This document shows positions 52,467-62,259 of a stretch of DNA of 64,000 bases, piece by piece. A model generated the notes under the pieces. The model was given only the letters and a program-made list of their open reading frames with translations. It was not told where the DNA came from and ran no database searches. Numbering within the stretch: position 1 is the stretch's first letter; the number at the start of each line of letters is the position of its first letter. The translations under genes were made by a program, and so were the position numbers. The stretch is from Firmicutes bacterium HGW-Firmicutes-1 (lineage in GTDB: Bacteria; Bacillota; Clostridia; Lachnospirales; Vallitaleaceae): contig PHAG01000007.1 of NCBI GenBank assembly GCA_002841625.1, positions 124,001 to 188,000 of the forward strand, in the 5' to 3' direction.

Positions 52467-54512
52467 TTGTCAAATAAAGTTGGGAGTGAGCCCATGAAAG
52501 ATTTGTTTATATTCGAAACACTGCAACTCATCGAGGAATTAGAACAATCGATTTTGAATAGTGAGAAATCAAACGGAATTGTGGAATCTATTAACGAAAT
52601 ATTTAGAATTATGCATACGATAAAGGGTTCGTCTTCCATGATGAGACTTGAGAATATAGCAATGTTATCACATTTAATTGAGGATTTATTTTACTATATA
52701 AGGGAAAATAAATTAGAACAAATAGATGATACAAAGCTTACAGATCTTGTTTTGGATGGTTTAGATTTTATTAAGGTTGAGGTTGGAAAAATTGAAATTG
52801 GTCAGCCAAATGATGGAGATGCCACTCAATTATCCAAACAAATAAAAGATTATTTAAATATTATAAAAGAATCCTCTAATATCGAGGGCAAATCACAAAT
52901 GGATGAAGATGAGAGCTGCTTGAGGTCATCTTTACCAATCAATAATAATTATGAAGATTATAGTATAAATCTGTTTTTTCAAGATGGATGTGGTATGGAA
53001 AATATTCGTGCATTTGAAGTAGTACATAAGCTTAGTGAAATAGCATGGGATATTGATCATATTCCAAAAGATCTTTTCAAGGACGAATTGTGTGCGGATA
53101 CTATAGCTAAAGAAGGGTTAAGGGTATCTTTTAAGTCACATCAGAATATTGACCAATTGAAGTTGCAGTTTAGAGATACGTTCTTTTTGAAAAGTTTTGA
53201 TATTTCACAAGAAAAGCTTGAAAAGATTGTAAATGAGAAGAGTAAGGTCATTATATTAGATGAGCTCGAAGAAAAGAATCTCGAGAAGACTCAAGAGCAA
53301 AATAACAAAGCGAAGATAGACTCCGTCGATTTAACATATCAACAAACAAAACATAGCCATATAAGTGTGAGCGTACCAAAGCTAGATTTGTTAATGGATA
53401 TTGTTGGAGAATTGGTTATTTCTGAAGCGCTTGTGACTCAACATCCTGAGTTAATGGGAGTACCATTAAGCAACTTCTATAAGGCAGCAAGACAGCTGCA
53501 AAAAATAACTACAGATTTACAAGATATTGTCATGTCAATCCGAATGGTTGCATTGTCAGCAACATTTCAAAAAATGAATCGTTTGGTAAGAGATATGAGT
53601 ATGAAGCTAGGTAAAATTATTAAGCTTCAAATTGTTGGTGAAGAAACTGAAGTTGATAAAAATATTATTGAGCACATTTCGGATCCACTCATGCATATTA
53701 TTAGGAATTCCATAGATCATGGGATTGAATCAGCAGAACAAAGAAACCAGCTAGGAAAGCCTAAGGAAGGTACCATTACACTTGAAGCAAAAAATGTTGG
53801 TAGTGAAGTATGGATTATAGTAAAAGACGATGGAAAAGGATTAAATAAAAAAGAAATTATTGAAAAAGCACAGGAAAATGGCCTAATTAACAAACCATTA
53901 AGTGAGCTTACAGATCATGAAATCTATGGATTCATATTTCATGCTGGATTTTCTACCAAAGAAAAGGTAACAGAATTTTCTGGTAGAGGTGTAGGCATGG
54001 ATGTCGTTTCAAAAAGCATTGAAAAAATCCGCGGGACCGTACAGATAAGTAGTATTGAAGGCTCTGGGACTACCATAATCATAAAAATTCCATTAACATT
54101 GGCGATTATAGATGGGATGAATATTCAAGTAGGTCATGCAAGATATACCATACCAGTGCTTTCAATTAAAGAGTCCTTTAGGTTGGGTAAGGATAATATC
54201 ATTACAGATGATTCGGGTAATGAAATGATTATGTTAAGGGGACAATGCTTGCCTATTATTAAATTATACGAATACTATAATATTGATAATGCGGAAAAAA
54301 ATATCGACAAAGGTATTATGATTTTAGTGGAAAATGAGTCCCAATACTTATGTCTTTTTGCAGATGCTTTATTGGGTGAACAGCAGGTTGTAGTGAAAGC
54401 GTTACCTAACTACATTAATAATGTTAAGGGAATTGCTGGCTGTACATTGCTGGGTGATGGTGGCATAAGTTTGATACTAGACATTACTGGATTAATGAGT
54501 TCAATTTTTTGA
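52467..54512 (+). CDS. cheA: Chemotaxis histidine kinase CheA
   Basis: 681 residues, TTG start with TAGGAGGTGG upstream. P1 Hpt: phospho-His50 in RIMHTIKGSSSMMRLE. A P2-like region at ~165-260. P3 dimerisation ~300-350. Kinase: N box LMHIIRNSIDHGIE, G1 VKDDGKGLN, F/G2 GFSTKEKVTEFSGRGVGMDVV. C-terminal CheW-like P5 from ~550. Phosphorylates CheY and CheB. The P2 domain is only weakly recognisable. Confidence 0.96.
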   Translation: MSNKVGSEPMKDLFIFETLQLIEELEQSILNSEKSNGIVESINEIFRIMHTIKGSSSMMRLENIAMLSHLIEDLFYYIRENKLEQIDDTKLTDLVLDGLDFIKVEVGKIEIGQPNDGDATQLSKQIKDYLNIIKESSNIEGKSQMDEDESCLRSSLPINNNYEDYSINLFFQDGCGMENIRAFEVVHKLSEIAWDIDHIPKDLFKDELCADTIAKEGLRVSFKSHQNIDQLKLQFRDTFFLKSFDISQEKLEKIVNEKSKVIILDELEEKNLEKTQEQNNKAKIDSVDLTYQQTKHSHISVSVPKLDLLMDIVGELVISEALVTQHPELMGVPLSNFYKAARQLQKITTDLQDIVMSIRMVALSATFQKMNRLVRDMSMKLGKIIKLQIVGEETEVDKNIIEHISDPLMHIIRNSIDHGIESAEQRNQLGKPKEGTITLEAKNVGSEVWIIVKDDGKGLNKKEIIEKAQENGLINKPLSELTDHEIYGFIFHAGFSTKEKVTEFSGRGVGMDVVSKSIEKIRGTVQISSIEGSGTTIIIKIPLTLAIIDGMNIQVGHARYTIPVLSIKESFRLGKDNIITDDSGNEMIMLRGQCLPIIKLYEYYNIDNAEKNIDKGIMILVENESQYLCLFADALLGEQQVVVKALPNYINNVKGIAGCTLLGDGGISLILDITGLMSSIF

Positions 54513-54526
54513 AAGGAGATTGAGAC

Positions 54527-55021
54527 ATGACAGAAGTAACAGAGGATGTTTTATTTGATGAAGAGGATACTCAGAAGGGAAGATTTTTAGCTTTTTGTAT
54601 GGGCAATGAGGAATATGGTATTGAAATTAGCTATGTGACTGAGATTATTGGCATTCAAGCCATAACCCAGGTGCCAGAATTACCTGATCATATTAAAGGA
54701 ATAATTAACTTAAGAGGTAAAATTATTCCGGTGATGGATGTCAGACTACGATTTAAAAAAGAACCAAAAGAATACAATGATAAAACGTGCATCATCGTAG
54801 TCGACATCAAGGAGGTATCCATCGGGTTGATCGTGGATACTGTTGCAGAGGTATTATCTATTTCTGAGGATAATTTAGTTGAACCACCTCAGCTCACAAC
54901 TGGTAGTCAGAATAAATATATCAAAGCCATTGGTAAAATAAGAAATGAGGTTAAACTGATTCTAGATTGTGACAGATTACTAAATGATGACCAAATACAA
55001 AGCATAGCACATATTAGCTAA
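54527..55021 (+). CDS. cheW: Chemotaxis coupling protein CheW
   Basis: 164 residues. [75 protein letters not shown], all standard CheW. N-terminal acidic leader of ~20 residues. AAAGGAG upstream, 14 bp after cheA. Couples the receptor to CheA. Confidence 0.95.
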   Translation: MTEVTEDVLFDEEDTQKGRFLAFCMGNEEYGIEISYVTEIIGIQAITQVPELPDHIKGIINLRGKIIPVMDVRLRFKKEPKEYNDKTCIIVVDIKEVSIGLIVDTVAEVLSISEDNLVEPPQLTTGSQNKYIKAIGKIRNEVKLILDCDRLLNDDQIQSIAHIS

Positions 55022-55035
55022 GGAGGAAACAACAT

Positions 55036-56874
55036 ATGAAATGGTTTTATAATATGAAAATAGCTTGGAAATTAATCACAGGTTTTATAATTGTAGCATT
55101 AATAGCTGGAGGCATTGGTGTAATTGGAATTTATAATATCAATAAAATAGATGAGAATGATACTGCATTATACGAAAAAATGACAGTACCGATTTCCATG
55201 TTGACCGACATTTCTGTCTATTTTCAAAGGATGCGCGTCAACCTTCGAGATATGGTTATCAGTGATGATAAAAAGGAAATTGAAGAATATAATGAAAAAA
55301 TATTAGAATTAAGAAGTGAAATTGATCGGATTAGTGGTGAGTATAAAGAGGAAATTGTATCTACTCAAATGCAAGAATTATATGCAGCATACGAAGAGGC
55401 TCGTTTAGCATATAAAGGACATATTGATACAATGCTTGAACAAGCTAAAAATAACGATGATGATGAAGCTATGAAAGGCTTTGATGCTGAAAGTAAAGCG
55501 GGGATTGCAGCTGCTAACGAACAGACAGCAATTGATGCTATGGTAAAACAAAAGTTGTTAGATGCTGAAGAAAAATCAATTGAGAACTCAAATACTGCAA
55601 ATTCTGCAATTATCATCATGACTGGAGCAATTATTTTTGGCATGATTATTGCAATATTATTGGGAATATTTATTTCAAACTCTATTAGTAAACCAGTTAA
55701 GAAGCTTGTACAAGCAGCAGATACCCTTGCACTTGGTGATGTAAATGTTAAAGTAAATTCTACATCAAAGGATGAAATCGGGAATTTGATGGATGCATTT
55801 TCTAGAATGGTTAATAACATAAGAGATCAAGCTCTTACAGCAGAAAAGATTGCTAGCGGTGATATGACAATTCAAGTTGATGTTAAATCGGATAATGATC
55901 TTTTAGGTAAAAAGCTGTTTGAAATGGTAGAGAAAAACAATGAAGTTTTGGGTAATATCAATTCTGCTTCACAGCAAGTTGCAATTGGTGCAAATCAAGT
56001 ATCTGCATCTAGTCAAGCCTTGTCCCAAGGCTCTACGGAACAAGCTAGCTCAATTGAAGAGATTACAGCATCTATAGAAGAAGTTGCTTCACAAACCAGA
56101 CAAAATGCTAGTAATGCGAATCAAGCAAAGGATTTGGCTGACAATGCAAAAGATAAAGCCTTGAATGGTAATAATCAAATGCAGGAAATGCTAAAGGCTA
56201 TGGCAGAGATTAATGATTCATCTAATAATATTTCTAAAATTATTAAGGTAATTGATGAAATTGCATTCCAAACAAATATATTAGCACTTAACGCGGCAGT
56301 AGAAGCGGCTAGAGCTGGGCAACATGGTAAAGGTTTCGCAGTAGTAGCTGAAGAGGTTAGAAACCTTGCAGCCCGTAGTGCCAATGCTGCGAAAGAGACA
56401 ACAGTAATGATTGAGGGCTCCATTAAGAAGGTAGAAACAGGTACAAAAATTGCCAACGATACAGCTTATGCACTCAATGAAATAGTAGATGGCGTATCTC
56501 AAGCAGCAAACCTTGTGGGTGAAATTGCAATTGCATCTAATGAACAAGCGTCAGGTATTGCTCAGGTTAATCAGGCAATTACTCAGGTTGCACAGGTTGT
56601 TCAAACCAACTCAGCTACCTCAGAAGAAAGTGCTGCAGCAAGTGAAGAGCTATCGGGCCAAGCTGAGTTAATGAAACAGCTTGTAAGCGAATTTAAATTA
56701 CGAAAAGGTAGCGTTAATAAAAGTAGTTCCAATTCCTTAAGTCCTGAAGTCCTTAAGATGCTTGAAGAGATGGTAGGTAAGAACAATAATTCAGTGGGTA
56801 GTGCACATCTTGAGGCTGCTGCGTCAAAAATAAACATCTCTTTAGATGATGCAGACTTTGGGAAATACAATTAA
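55036..56874 (+). CDS. Methyl-accepting chemotaxis protein
   Basis: 612 residues. TM1 ~12-32, an extracytoplasmic four-helix-bundle ligand domain ~33-190 (MCP_4HB type: [23 protein letters not shown]), TM2 ~192-214, HAMP ~215-270 ([20 protein letters not shown]), and the signalling domain with hairpin tip [40 protein letters not shown]. No C-terminal CheR-tethering pentapeptide. The ligand is unknown. It is followed by a hairpin before cheR. Confidence 0.95.
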   Translation: MKWFYNMKIAWKLITGFIIVALIAGGIGVIGIYNINKIDENDTALYEKMTVPISMLTDISVYFQRMRVNLRDMVISDDKKEIEEYNEKILELRSEIDRISGEYKEEIVSTQMQELYAAYEEARLAYKGHIDTMLEQAKNNDDDEAMKGFDAESKAGIAAANEQTAIDAMVKQKLLDAEEKSIENSNTANSAIIIMTGAIIFGMIIAILLGIFISNSISKPVKKLVQAADTLALGDVNVKVNSTSKDEIGNLMDAFSRMVNNIRDQALTAEKIASGDMTIQVDVKSDNDLLGKKLFEMVEKNNEVLGNINSASQQVAIGANQVSASSQALSQGSTEQASSIEEITASIEEVASQTRQNASNANQAKDLADNAKDKALNGNNQMQEMLKAMAEINDSSNNISKIIKVIDEIAFQTNILALNAAVEAARAGQHGKGFAVVAEEVRNLAARSANAAKETTVMIEGSIKKVETGTKIANDTAYALNEIVDGVSQAANLVGEIAIASNEQASGIAQVNQAITQVAQVVQTNSATSEESAAASEELSGQAELMKQLVSEFKLRKGSVNKSSSNSLSPEVLKMLEEMVGKNNNSVGSAHLEAAASKINISLDDADFGKYN

Positions 56875-56907
56875 CATATCTGAGAAAGAAACATAGAATT
56901 ACATATA

Positions 56908-56939
56908 TGCTCCTTTATGCCTTGTTGTGTAAAGGAGCA
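56908..56939 (+). other. Intercistronic hairpin between mcp and cheR
   Basis: Perfect 10-bp stem TGCTCCTTTA (56908-56917)/TAAAGGAGCA (56930-56939) with a 12-nt loop. No T-run follows, so it is more likely an mRNA-stability element or partial attenuator than a full terminator. Confidence 0.5.
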
Positions 56940-57008
56940 CTCTTACAATATAAAGGCCTATAATCTCTATGTAGGACTTTGACTTAAACAGTGAAGACGG
57001 GTGATGTG

Positions 57009-57827
57009 ATGTACACGATTACAGATAAAGAATTTACAAGTATATCTGAATATATGAGGACTAATTATGGTATCTTGCTTAAACCAGAGAAAAAAACGCT
57101 TGTTATGGGTCGGATGCAGAACGTTTTAATTGAGGGTAAGTTTAATAACTTTACGAGTTATTTTGACTATCTGATATCCAACAAAACAGGCGAAGCGGTA
57201 ACAACATTAATTAATAAGCTCACTACCAATCACACCTTTTTTTTAAGAGAGGTAGAACATTTTAATTTCTTTAGAAATTCTGTGCTACCATATCTTATTT
57301 CTGGTCAAGCGGTGAAGAAAGACCTAAGGATTTGGAGCGCAGGTTGTTCAAGAGGAGATGAACCTTATACTTTGGCAATGATCTTACTCGATTACTTTGG
57401 GGTATCAAAAAGCATGTGGGATTCAAAAATTCTTGCAACAGATATTTCAACAGATGCCTTGGAGAAAGCTATCAAAGGTATTTTTCATAGGGATGAAATG
57501 ACTAAAATACCTAAAATATGGAAAATGAATTATTTTCATCAACTGAATGCTCAAGATTTTCAAATTAAAAGCATAGTAAAGGATGAGGTACTCTTTCGGA
57601 AACTAAATCTAAACAATTCATCCTTTCCATTTCAGAAAAAGTTTCATGTTATTTTTTGTAGAAATGTCATGATTTATTTTGACAAGCAAGCTAAAAAAGA
57701 GCTTGTCAACAGATTTTATGAGCTATTAGAACCAGGTGGTTATTTATTTATAGGGCATTCAGAATCTATTAGTCGTGAAGAAGCCAACTTTAAGTATATC
57801 ATTCCAGCAGTTTATCGAAAGGAGTAA
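57009..57827 (+). CDS. cheR: Chemotaxis protein methyltransferase CheR
   Basis: 272 residues from ATG 57009, preceded by GGGTGATG; GTG 56991 in frame is less likely. N-terminal helical domain, then SAM fold: RIWSAGCSRGDEPYTLAMIL, ILATDISTDALEKAIKGIF, FHVIFCRNVMIYFDKQAKKELVNRFYELLEPGGYLFIGHSES. Methylates receptor Glu residues. Adjacent to cheB. Confidence 0.95.
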   Translation: MYTITDKEFTSISEYMRTNYGILLKPEKKTLVMGRMQNVLIEGKFNNFTSYFDYLISNKTGEAVTTLINKLTTNHTFFLREVEHFNFFRNSVLPYLISGQAVKKDLRIWSAGCSRGDEPYTLAMILLDYFGVSKSMWDSKILATDISTDALEKAIKGIFHRDEMTKIPKIWKMNYFHQLNAQDFQIKSIVKDEVLFRKLNLNNSSFPFQKKFHVIFCRNVMIYFDKQAKKELVNRFYELLEPGGYLFIGHSESISREEANFKYIIPAVYRKE

Positions 57828-57837
57828 GCATACCAAA

Positions 57838-58872
57838 ATGATGAGAAAAATTAAAGTATTGGTTGTAGACGATTCGCTTTTGTTTAGAGAGCTCATTGTT
57901 AAGGGTATTAGTACTGATGTTGGTATAGAGGTAGTTGGTGCAGCAGAAAATCCTTATGATGCGAGAGATAAAATCATACAATATGAACCAGATGTGATCA
58001 CCCTAGATATCGAAATGCCTAGAATGAATGGTATTGAGTTTTTGAAAAAGCTTATGCCACAGTATCCATTACCAGTTATAGTTGTTAGCTTTGAAAGTGT
58101 AAATATTTCAGAAGCATTAAAGGCAGGTGCAGTCGATTTTATTACTAAACCACAGCTAAATCATGCTAAGAGTGTGGAACAATTCATTCTTGAATTAATT
58201 ACCAAGATCAAAATTGCGTCTACAACAAATGTTTCTAAATGGAAGTATGAGTCAACAACAGGAACGATCCATAAAACAGTGTATCCTATTAAAAGAGAAA
58301 TAAAGGTCATAGCTATAGGGGCATCAACTGGTGGAACTGAAGCTATAGCGTGTATATTATCAAAGCTTCCAAATGATTTGCCAGGTATCGTCATTGTACA
58401 GCATATGCCACCTGTCTTTACAAAAATGTACGCAGACAGATTAAATACCATTTGTTCCATGGAGGTTATGGAAGCACAAAATGGTGACTTAATCTTGCCT
58501 GGCAGAGTACTGATAGCTCCAGGAGACTTTCAAATGCAGGTTAATGGAAGCAGCGATGAGCCTTTTGTTGAATGTTTTATAGGTGAAAAGGTGAGTGGCC
58601 ATTGCCCATCAGTTGATGTGTTGTTTGAATCTGTGGCTGATCGTATAGGCAAGAAGTCATTAGGTGTAATCCTGACTGGAATGGGTAATGATGGGGCAAA
58701 AGGACTTCTTAGCATGAAAAGAAAAGGCGCAATAACTTTAGGACAAGATGAAAAATCCTCTATTGTTTATGGGATGCCTAAGATTGCTTATGAGCTTGGT
58801 GGCGTGCAACAACAAATTTCGTTAGAACTAATGGCTGAAATGATTTTTTCAACAGTAAAAAATCTTTTCTAA
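57838..58872 (+). CDS. cheB: Chemotaxis glutamate methylesterase CheB
   Basis: 344 residues from ATG 57838 (a longer frame from 57775 overlaps cheR). Receiver domain: KVLVVDDSLLFRELI, phospho-Asp in VITLDIEMPRMNG, Lys in DFITKP. Methylesterase: Ser in AIGASTGGTEAIACIL, His in IVQHMPPVFTKMYADRL, Asp in ILTGMGNDGAKGL. GGAG upstream at longer spacing (57820-57823). Last gene of the operon. No CheC, CheD or CheV is present. Confidence 0.96.
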   Translation: MMRKIKVLVVDDSLLFRELIVKGISTDVGIEVVGAAENPYDARDKIIQYEPDVITLDIEMPRMNGIEFLKKLMPQYPLPVIVVSFESVNISEALKAGAVDFITKPQLNHAKSVEQFILELITKIKIASTTNVSKWKYESTTGTIHKTVYPIKREIKVIAIGASTGGTEAIACILSKLPNDLPGIVIVQHMPPVFTKMYADRLNTICSMEVMEAQNGDLILPGRVLIAPGDFQMQVNGSSDEPFVECFIGEKVSGHCPSVDVLFESVADRIGKKSLGVILTGMGNDGAKGLLSMKRKGAITLGQDEKSSIVYGMPKIAYELGGVQQQISLELMAEMIFSTVKNLF

Positions 58873-58906
58873 AAGCAATCTATTAGACAAGCTTAATATT
58901 CGCTCA

Positions 58907-60286
58907 CTAAGAGGTAGAAGCTATCAATAATTCCTCTTGTTTTTTTATAAGAGCGGAGGAATCCAAGTGCTTTATTTCTATAAATAAAAATATTGCTGTT
59001 AAAATAGAGGCAGTTAAATCAGATACAGGCCCTGCCATCCAGACACCGGTAAGTCCCAAGAGTCTTGGTAAAATAAATAGCATTGGAATTAGTACAATTA
59101 CCTGTCTTAAAAGACTTAAAAATATAGATTTACCTGCCTTACCTACAGCTTGAAAGTAATTTGCACTTATAATTTGGAAACCTATAAAGGGCAACATACT
59201 TAAATAAATACGCATTCCTCTTGTTGCCATAGAAATAAGTTCGGGATCGTTATTAAATATAAGTATTAATGGAGCTGATAGAAATTCAACTAAGATAAAT
59301 CCTAGGATAGAAATAGATGTAGCAGCTAAAATTGCATATTTCAATGCTTTTTTAACTCGATCAAACTCCTTAGCTCCATAGTTATAACCAATAATAGGCT
59401 GAGAACCTTGATTGATTCCGAAAATTGGCATTAGGAAAAATATGGCAATTGCATTAATAGCTGTCATGGCACTAATTGCGATGTCCCCACCATTGGTTTT
59501 AAGTGCAGTATTTGAAATCGCAGTTACAATACTTGCAGCCAATTGTATGAAGAAGGGAGATAGCCCTATTGTTATGATGCTTATAAAAATTTCAAAATCT
59601 AATCGTAGGTTTTTCTTTTTAAGCTTTAATTTGCTTTTGCCATAAGTAAAATGATACAACACCCAGATGCTAGTTGTCAGTTGAGATAATATAGTAGCGA
59701 GTGCAGCACCAGAAATACCCATCTTAAAAACAAATATAAATATAGGGTCTAATATGATATTAATGATAGCGCCTAAAAGCATTGTATACATCGCAATTTT
59801 AGGACTGCCCTCAGCACGAACAATATTGTTTAATCCAAAACCAACACCTTGAAATATTGCGCCAAGAAGAATGATTGTAAGATATTTATCAGCATATCCT
59901 ATTGTAGCCTTGCTTGCACCGAATAAGGAAAGTATTGGAATTTTGAAAATTAAGCCTATAGTCGCTACGGTACCCATTATTAAGATCAAAAGAACAAGGG
60001 AATTACCAAGGATTTTTTCAGCATCCTCTTTACGATTCTGACCTAGGCGAATTGATATTCTAGATCCTGCTCCAATTCCAATTAACATACCAAAGGCCAT
60101 TAATAAAAACATAAAAGGAAGTGATAAACCAATTCCTGTCATTGCAAGAGGACCTATTTTTCCAATATAGATACGATCGACTACATTATATAGAGCACTT
60201 ACCATCATACCTACGATAGCAGGGATGGAGAATTTCAGCAGTAACTTACCTATGGATTCGGTTCTTAAGATTTCGTTATTTGACAT
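58907..60286 (-). CDS. MATE-family efflux transporter
   Basis: 459 residues from ATG at 60286, with AAAGGTG upstream; the GTG at 60295 is an alternative. About 12 helices in two bundles: LLLKFSIPAIVGMMVSALYNVVDRIYIG, IGAGSRISIRLGQNRKEDAE, GINQGSQPIIGYNYGAKEFDRVKKAL. MepA-like multidrug or metabolite exporter. Overlaps the preceding MarR gene by 11 bp, so it is very likely its regulatory target. Confidence 0.92.
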   Translation of the reverse strand: MSNNEILRTESIGKLLLKFSIPAIVGMMVSALYNVVDRIYIGKIGPLAMTGIGLSLPFMFLLMAFGMLIGIGAGSRISIRLGQNRKEDAEKILGNSLVLLILIMGTVATIGLIFKIPILSLFGASKATIGYADKYLTIILLGAIFQGVGFGLNNIVRAEGSPKIAMYTMLLGAIINIILDPIFIFVFKMGISGAALATILSQLTTSIWVLYHFTYGKSKLKLKKKNLRLDFEIFISIITIGLSPFFIQLAASIVTAISNTALKTNGGDIAISAMTAINAIAIFFLMPIFGINQGSQPIIGYNYGAKEFDRVKKALKYAILAATSISILGFILVEFLSAPLILIFNNDPELISMATRGMRIYLSMLPFIGFQIISANYFQAVGKAGKSIFLSLLRQVIVLIPMLFILPRLLGLTGVWMAGPVSDLTASILTAIFLFIEIKHLDSSALIKKQEELLIASTS

Positions 60287-60764
60287 TTTCATCACCTTTT
60301 CTATTCATTAAATTTCGATTGTATCTTGCGTTTCCAGTAAGCTTGTTCATCAAGGATTCTAATTGTGAAACTTCCTTTAAGGTTAGATTATGCAAAAGAA
60401 TTTCTTGCCATTCATAGGAGTATTCTTTAAGAATCTTGTAGATTTCTTGTCCGGATTCTGTTAAAAAAACTCTATTCATTCTTTGATCGTCAATATCTTT
60501 TTGTCGTCGTATAAATCCAGAAGTTTCAAGTTTTTGTATGGCTCTAGTTGTAGTTGTTTTATCCATACAAAGAGCAGTACTAATTTCCTCTTGGCTAGCA
60601 CCATTATGATTAGATAAAAAAAATATAAAGGAGTATTGACCACTTCCTATTGTAAAATCAGCCATTTTTTGATCCATAAAGATGCGACCATAACGATATA
60701 GAATAGAAATGTGTCTTCCAAGTTCTACGTAACTTGTTGGTATAGAATCAGAATCAATAGACAT
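60276..60764 (-). CDS. MarR-family transcriptional regulator
   Basis: 162 residues from ATG 60764, with GGAGG upstream; the longer frame to 60830 runs through the operator and promoter and is rejected. Winged HTH: HNGASQEEISTALCMDKTTTTRAIQKLETSGFIRRQKDIDDQRMNRVFLT broken over helix and wing, with the family Asp-Arg. Co-transcribed with the MATE pump. Likely a ligand-relieved repressor acting on the dyads at 60785-60833. Confidence 0.92.
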   Translation of the reverse strand: MSIDSDSIPTSYVELGRHISILYRYGRIFMDQKMADFTIGSGQYSFIFFLSNHNGASQEEISTALCMDKTTTTRAIQKLETSGFIRRQKDIDDQRMNRVFLTESGQEIYKILKEYSYEWQEILLHNLTLKEVSQLESLMNKLTGNARYNRNLMNRKGDENVK

Positions 60765-60784
60765 AGGATACCTCCACGGGAAAA

Positions 60785-60833
60785 TAGTTGACAGTACAAC
60801 TATATTACTTGAATTTAGTTGTACTGTCAACTA
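60785..60833. promoter_or_regulatory. Paired MarR operator dyads
   Basis: TAGTTGACAGTACAACTA (60785-60802) and its exact reverse complement (60816-60833) are separated by 13 bp: a perfect 18-bp inverted repeat. Each arm is itself a site of the form TAGTTG-N6-CAACTA, so two MarR dimers could bind. Confidence 0.85.
60802..60830 (-). promoter_or_regulatory. Predicted sigma-A promoter of the MarR-MATE operon
   Basis: On the minus strand consensus TTGACA (60830-60825), exactly 17 bp, TAATAT (60807-60802). The -35 lies inside one operator arm and the -10 touches the other, so binding would block polymerase. Confidence 0.8.
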
Positions 60834-60893
60834 TATAATTTTGACTAATTTAGATTTCGTATCTAGATACCTACGTGGTGAATGCTATTATTT

Positions 60894-62126
60894 TTAATCC
60901 ATACTATTATTTTCGATAGATAGGGTTTTCTTATAAATATATCCCGCCGAGCTTAATCCTGTAACAACTGCCAAAAATATCCATGCAATTGCAGAAGAGA
61001 AAAAGAGTAGTGATCCCAACATCAACATTAATAGAGCAATTGCACCCTTAAGCCAAAAGCTTTTCATATAACGAAAGCTAGCGAAAAGACCTAGTAGAGC
61101 ATTGGCAATGAAAAATGAATTTGCAATTTCTACGATCCACTCAAGATTAATCCATCCCAATGCTACACAACCTAATATAAAGATATGTATAAACGTTAAT
61201 GCGATTAAGGATCTGTGAGGCTTTGAAAAAAATTGAGGTAACTGGCCGCTTTTGGCTCGTGAAGTCATTTGTCTCGTTACAGCTCCAACAAACATGAGGA
61301 TTGTACACATACATAGACAGGCCGCTAGGACTGACAAAATAATGTTAGACCAAGAACCAAAAAAGGGAACTAGTAAAACTTGCAATTGAACATCTGCTGT
61401 TGAATCTAAATAATAATTTTGTAAGGCAAAGGTAGTAACCAAATAAACCAATATGATTGCCACGAGACTAACCTTCATTGCACGCATAATTGTTTTGGTG
61501 GGATTTTTTACGTCCTCAATGTAATTGCCAATAATTTCCCAACCTATAATAGACCAAAAAACAAGCAACAATGTGTAGCCAAGATCCCTTAGGGGAGGCT
61601 GACCTACAGGCATTTGGATGTGATCAACGTTAACAAGAACACCAACCCCGCCACTGACGAGGAGGATAGCTGTTACGGTAGAAAGGATTAACACGATACG
61701 TCCCACAGATGAAATACCCATAGAAATAATGAGTGCACACAGCAATAGCAGTATAAAAGCAATTAAAAGTTCATTTGAAATCCAAGGCGATAGGAAAGCT
61801 TTTAAAAAGCTTGCAGCAGTAAGAATAACAGCAATGGGACCAAAACATACCGCAGCTGTCAAATAATTTGAAGCCAAATTTCTAAAACGATCACCTAGGA
61901 CCTGACCAATCACTAGGCTCATGCCTTCGTTGCTGGTGGTTAGTAAGGTCATTTTTACAAATATATAGGCAAATAAGCTGCCAATCACCATAATGATGAT
62001 CCATGCCCAGATAGCATGTTGCCCTAGTGCTTTGAAGGCAAGAGGTGGCAGAAAAATAATTCCAGAACCTAAAATCGGTCCTATCATAAGACCACTCAAG
62101 GTCCATGTATTTAATTTTTTATTCAT
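60894..62126 (-). CDS. APC-superfamily amino acid transporter
   Basis: 410 residues from ATG 62126 (GGGAGGTAATCGAT upstream); the longer frame to 62144 is rejected. About 12 helices. LNTWTLSGLMIGPILGSGIIFLPP is the APC helix 1 substrate loop, followed by SNEGMSLVIGQVLGDRFRNLAS. Resembles YjeH-like branched-chain/aromatic amino acid exporters. Divergent from a LysR regulator, which probably controls it. The substrate is not determined. Confidence 0.82.
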   Translation of the reverse strand: MNKKLNTWTLSGLMIGPILGSGIIFLPPLAFKALGQHAIWAWIIIMVIGSLFAYIFVKMTLLTTSNEGMSLVIGQVLGDRFRNLASNYLTAAVCFGPIAVILTAASFLKAFLSPWISNELLIAFILLLLCALIISMGISSVGRIVLILSTVTAILLVSGGVGVLVNVDHIQMPVGQPPLRDLGYTLLLVFWSIIGWEIIGNYIEDVKNPTKTIMRAMKVSLVAIILVYLVTTFALQNYYLDSTADVQLQVLLVPFFGSWSNIILSVLAACLCMCTILMFVGAVTRQMTSRAKSGQLPQFFSKPHRSLIALTFIHIFILGCVALGWINLEWIVEIANSFFIANALLGLFASFRYMKSFWLKGAIALLMLMLGSLLFFSSAIAWIFLAVVTGLSSAGYIYKKTLSIENNSMD

Positions 62127-62202
62127 ATCGATTACCTCCCTCATGATTATTCATTATATGGCTAATTAACCCATTTGTAAAATTGAAATAATGAATTAAG
62201 TG

Positions 62203-62231
62203 TTTCAATATTTTCGATAACGACGTATAAT
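62203..62231 (+). promoter_or_regulatory. Possible promoter of the LysR gene
   Basis: TATAAT (62226-62231) with a weak -35 TTTCAA (62203-62208) at 17 bp, 29 bp before the LysR ATG. It lies in the divergent gap between the APC and LysR genes, the usual site of LysR autoregulation. Confidence 0.45.
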
Positions 62232-62259
62232 AGACCTATAAATTATTGGGAGGTTAGTT

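Noticed and set aside
60765-60830. Longer MarR start at 60830
   Set aside because: The extra codons are the promoter and operator sequence; ATG 60764 has a clean GGAGG.
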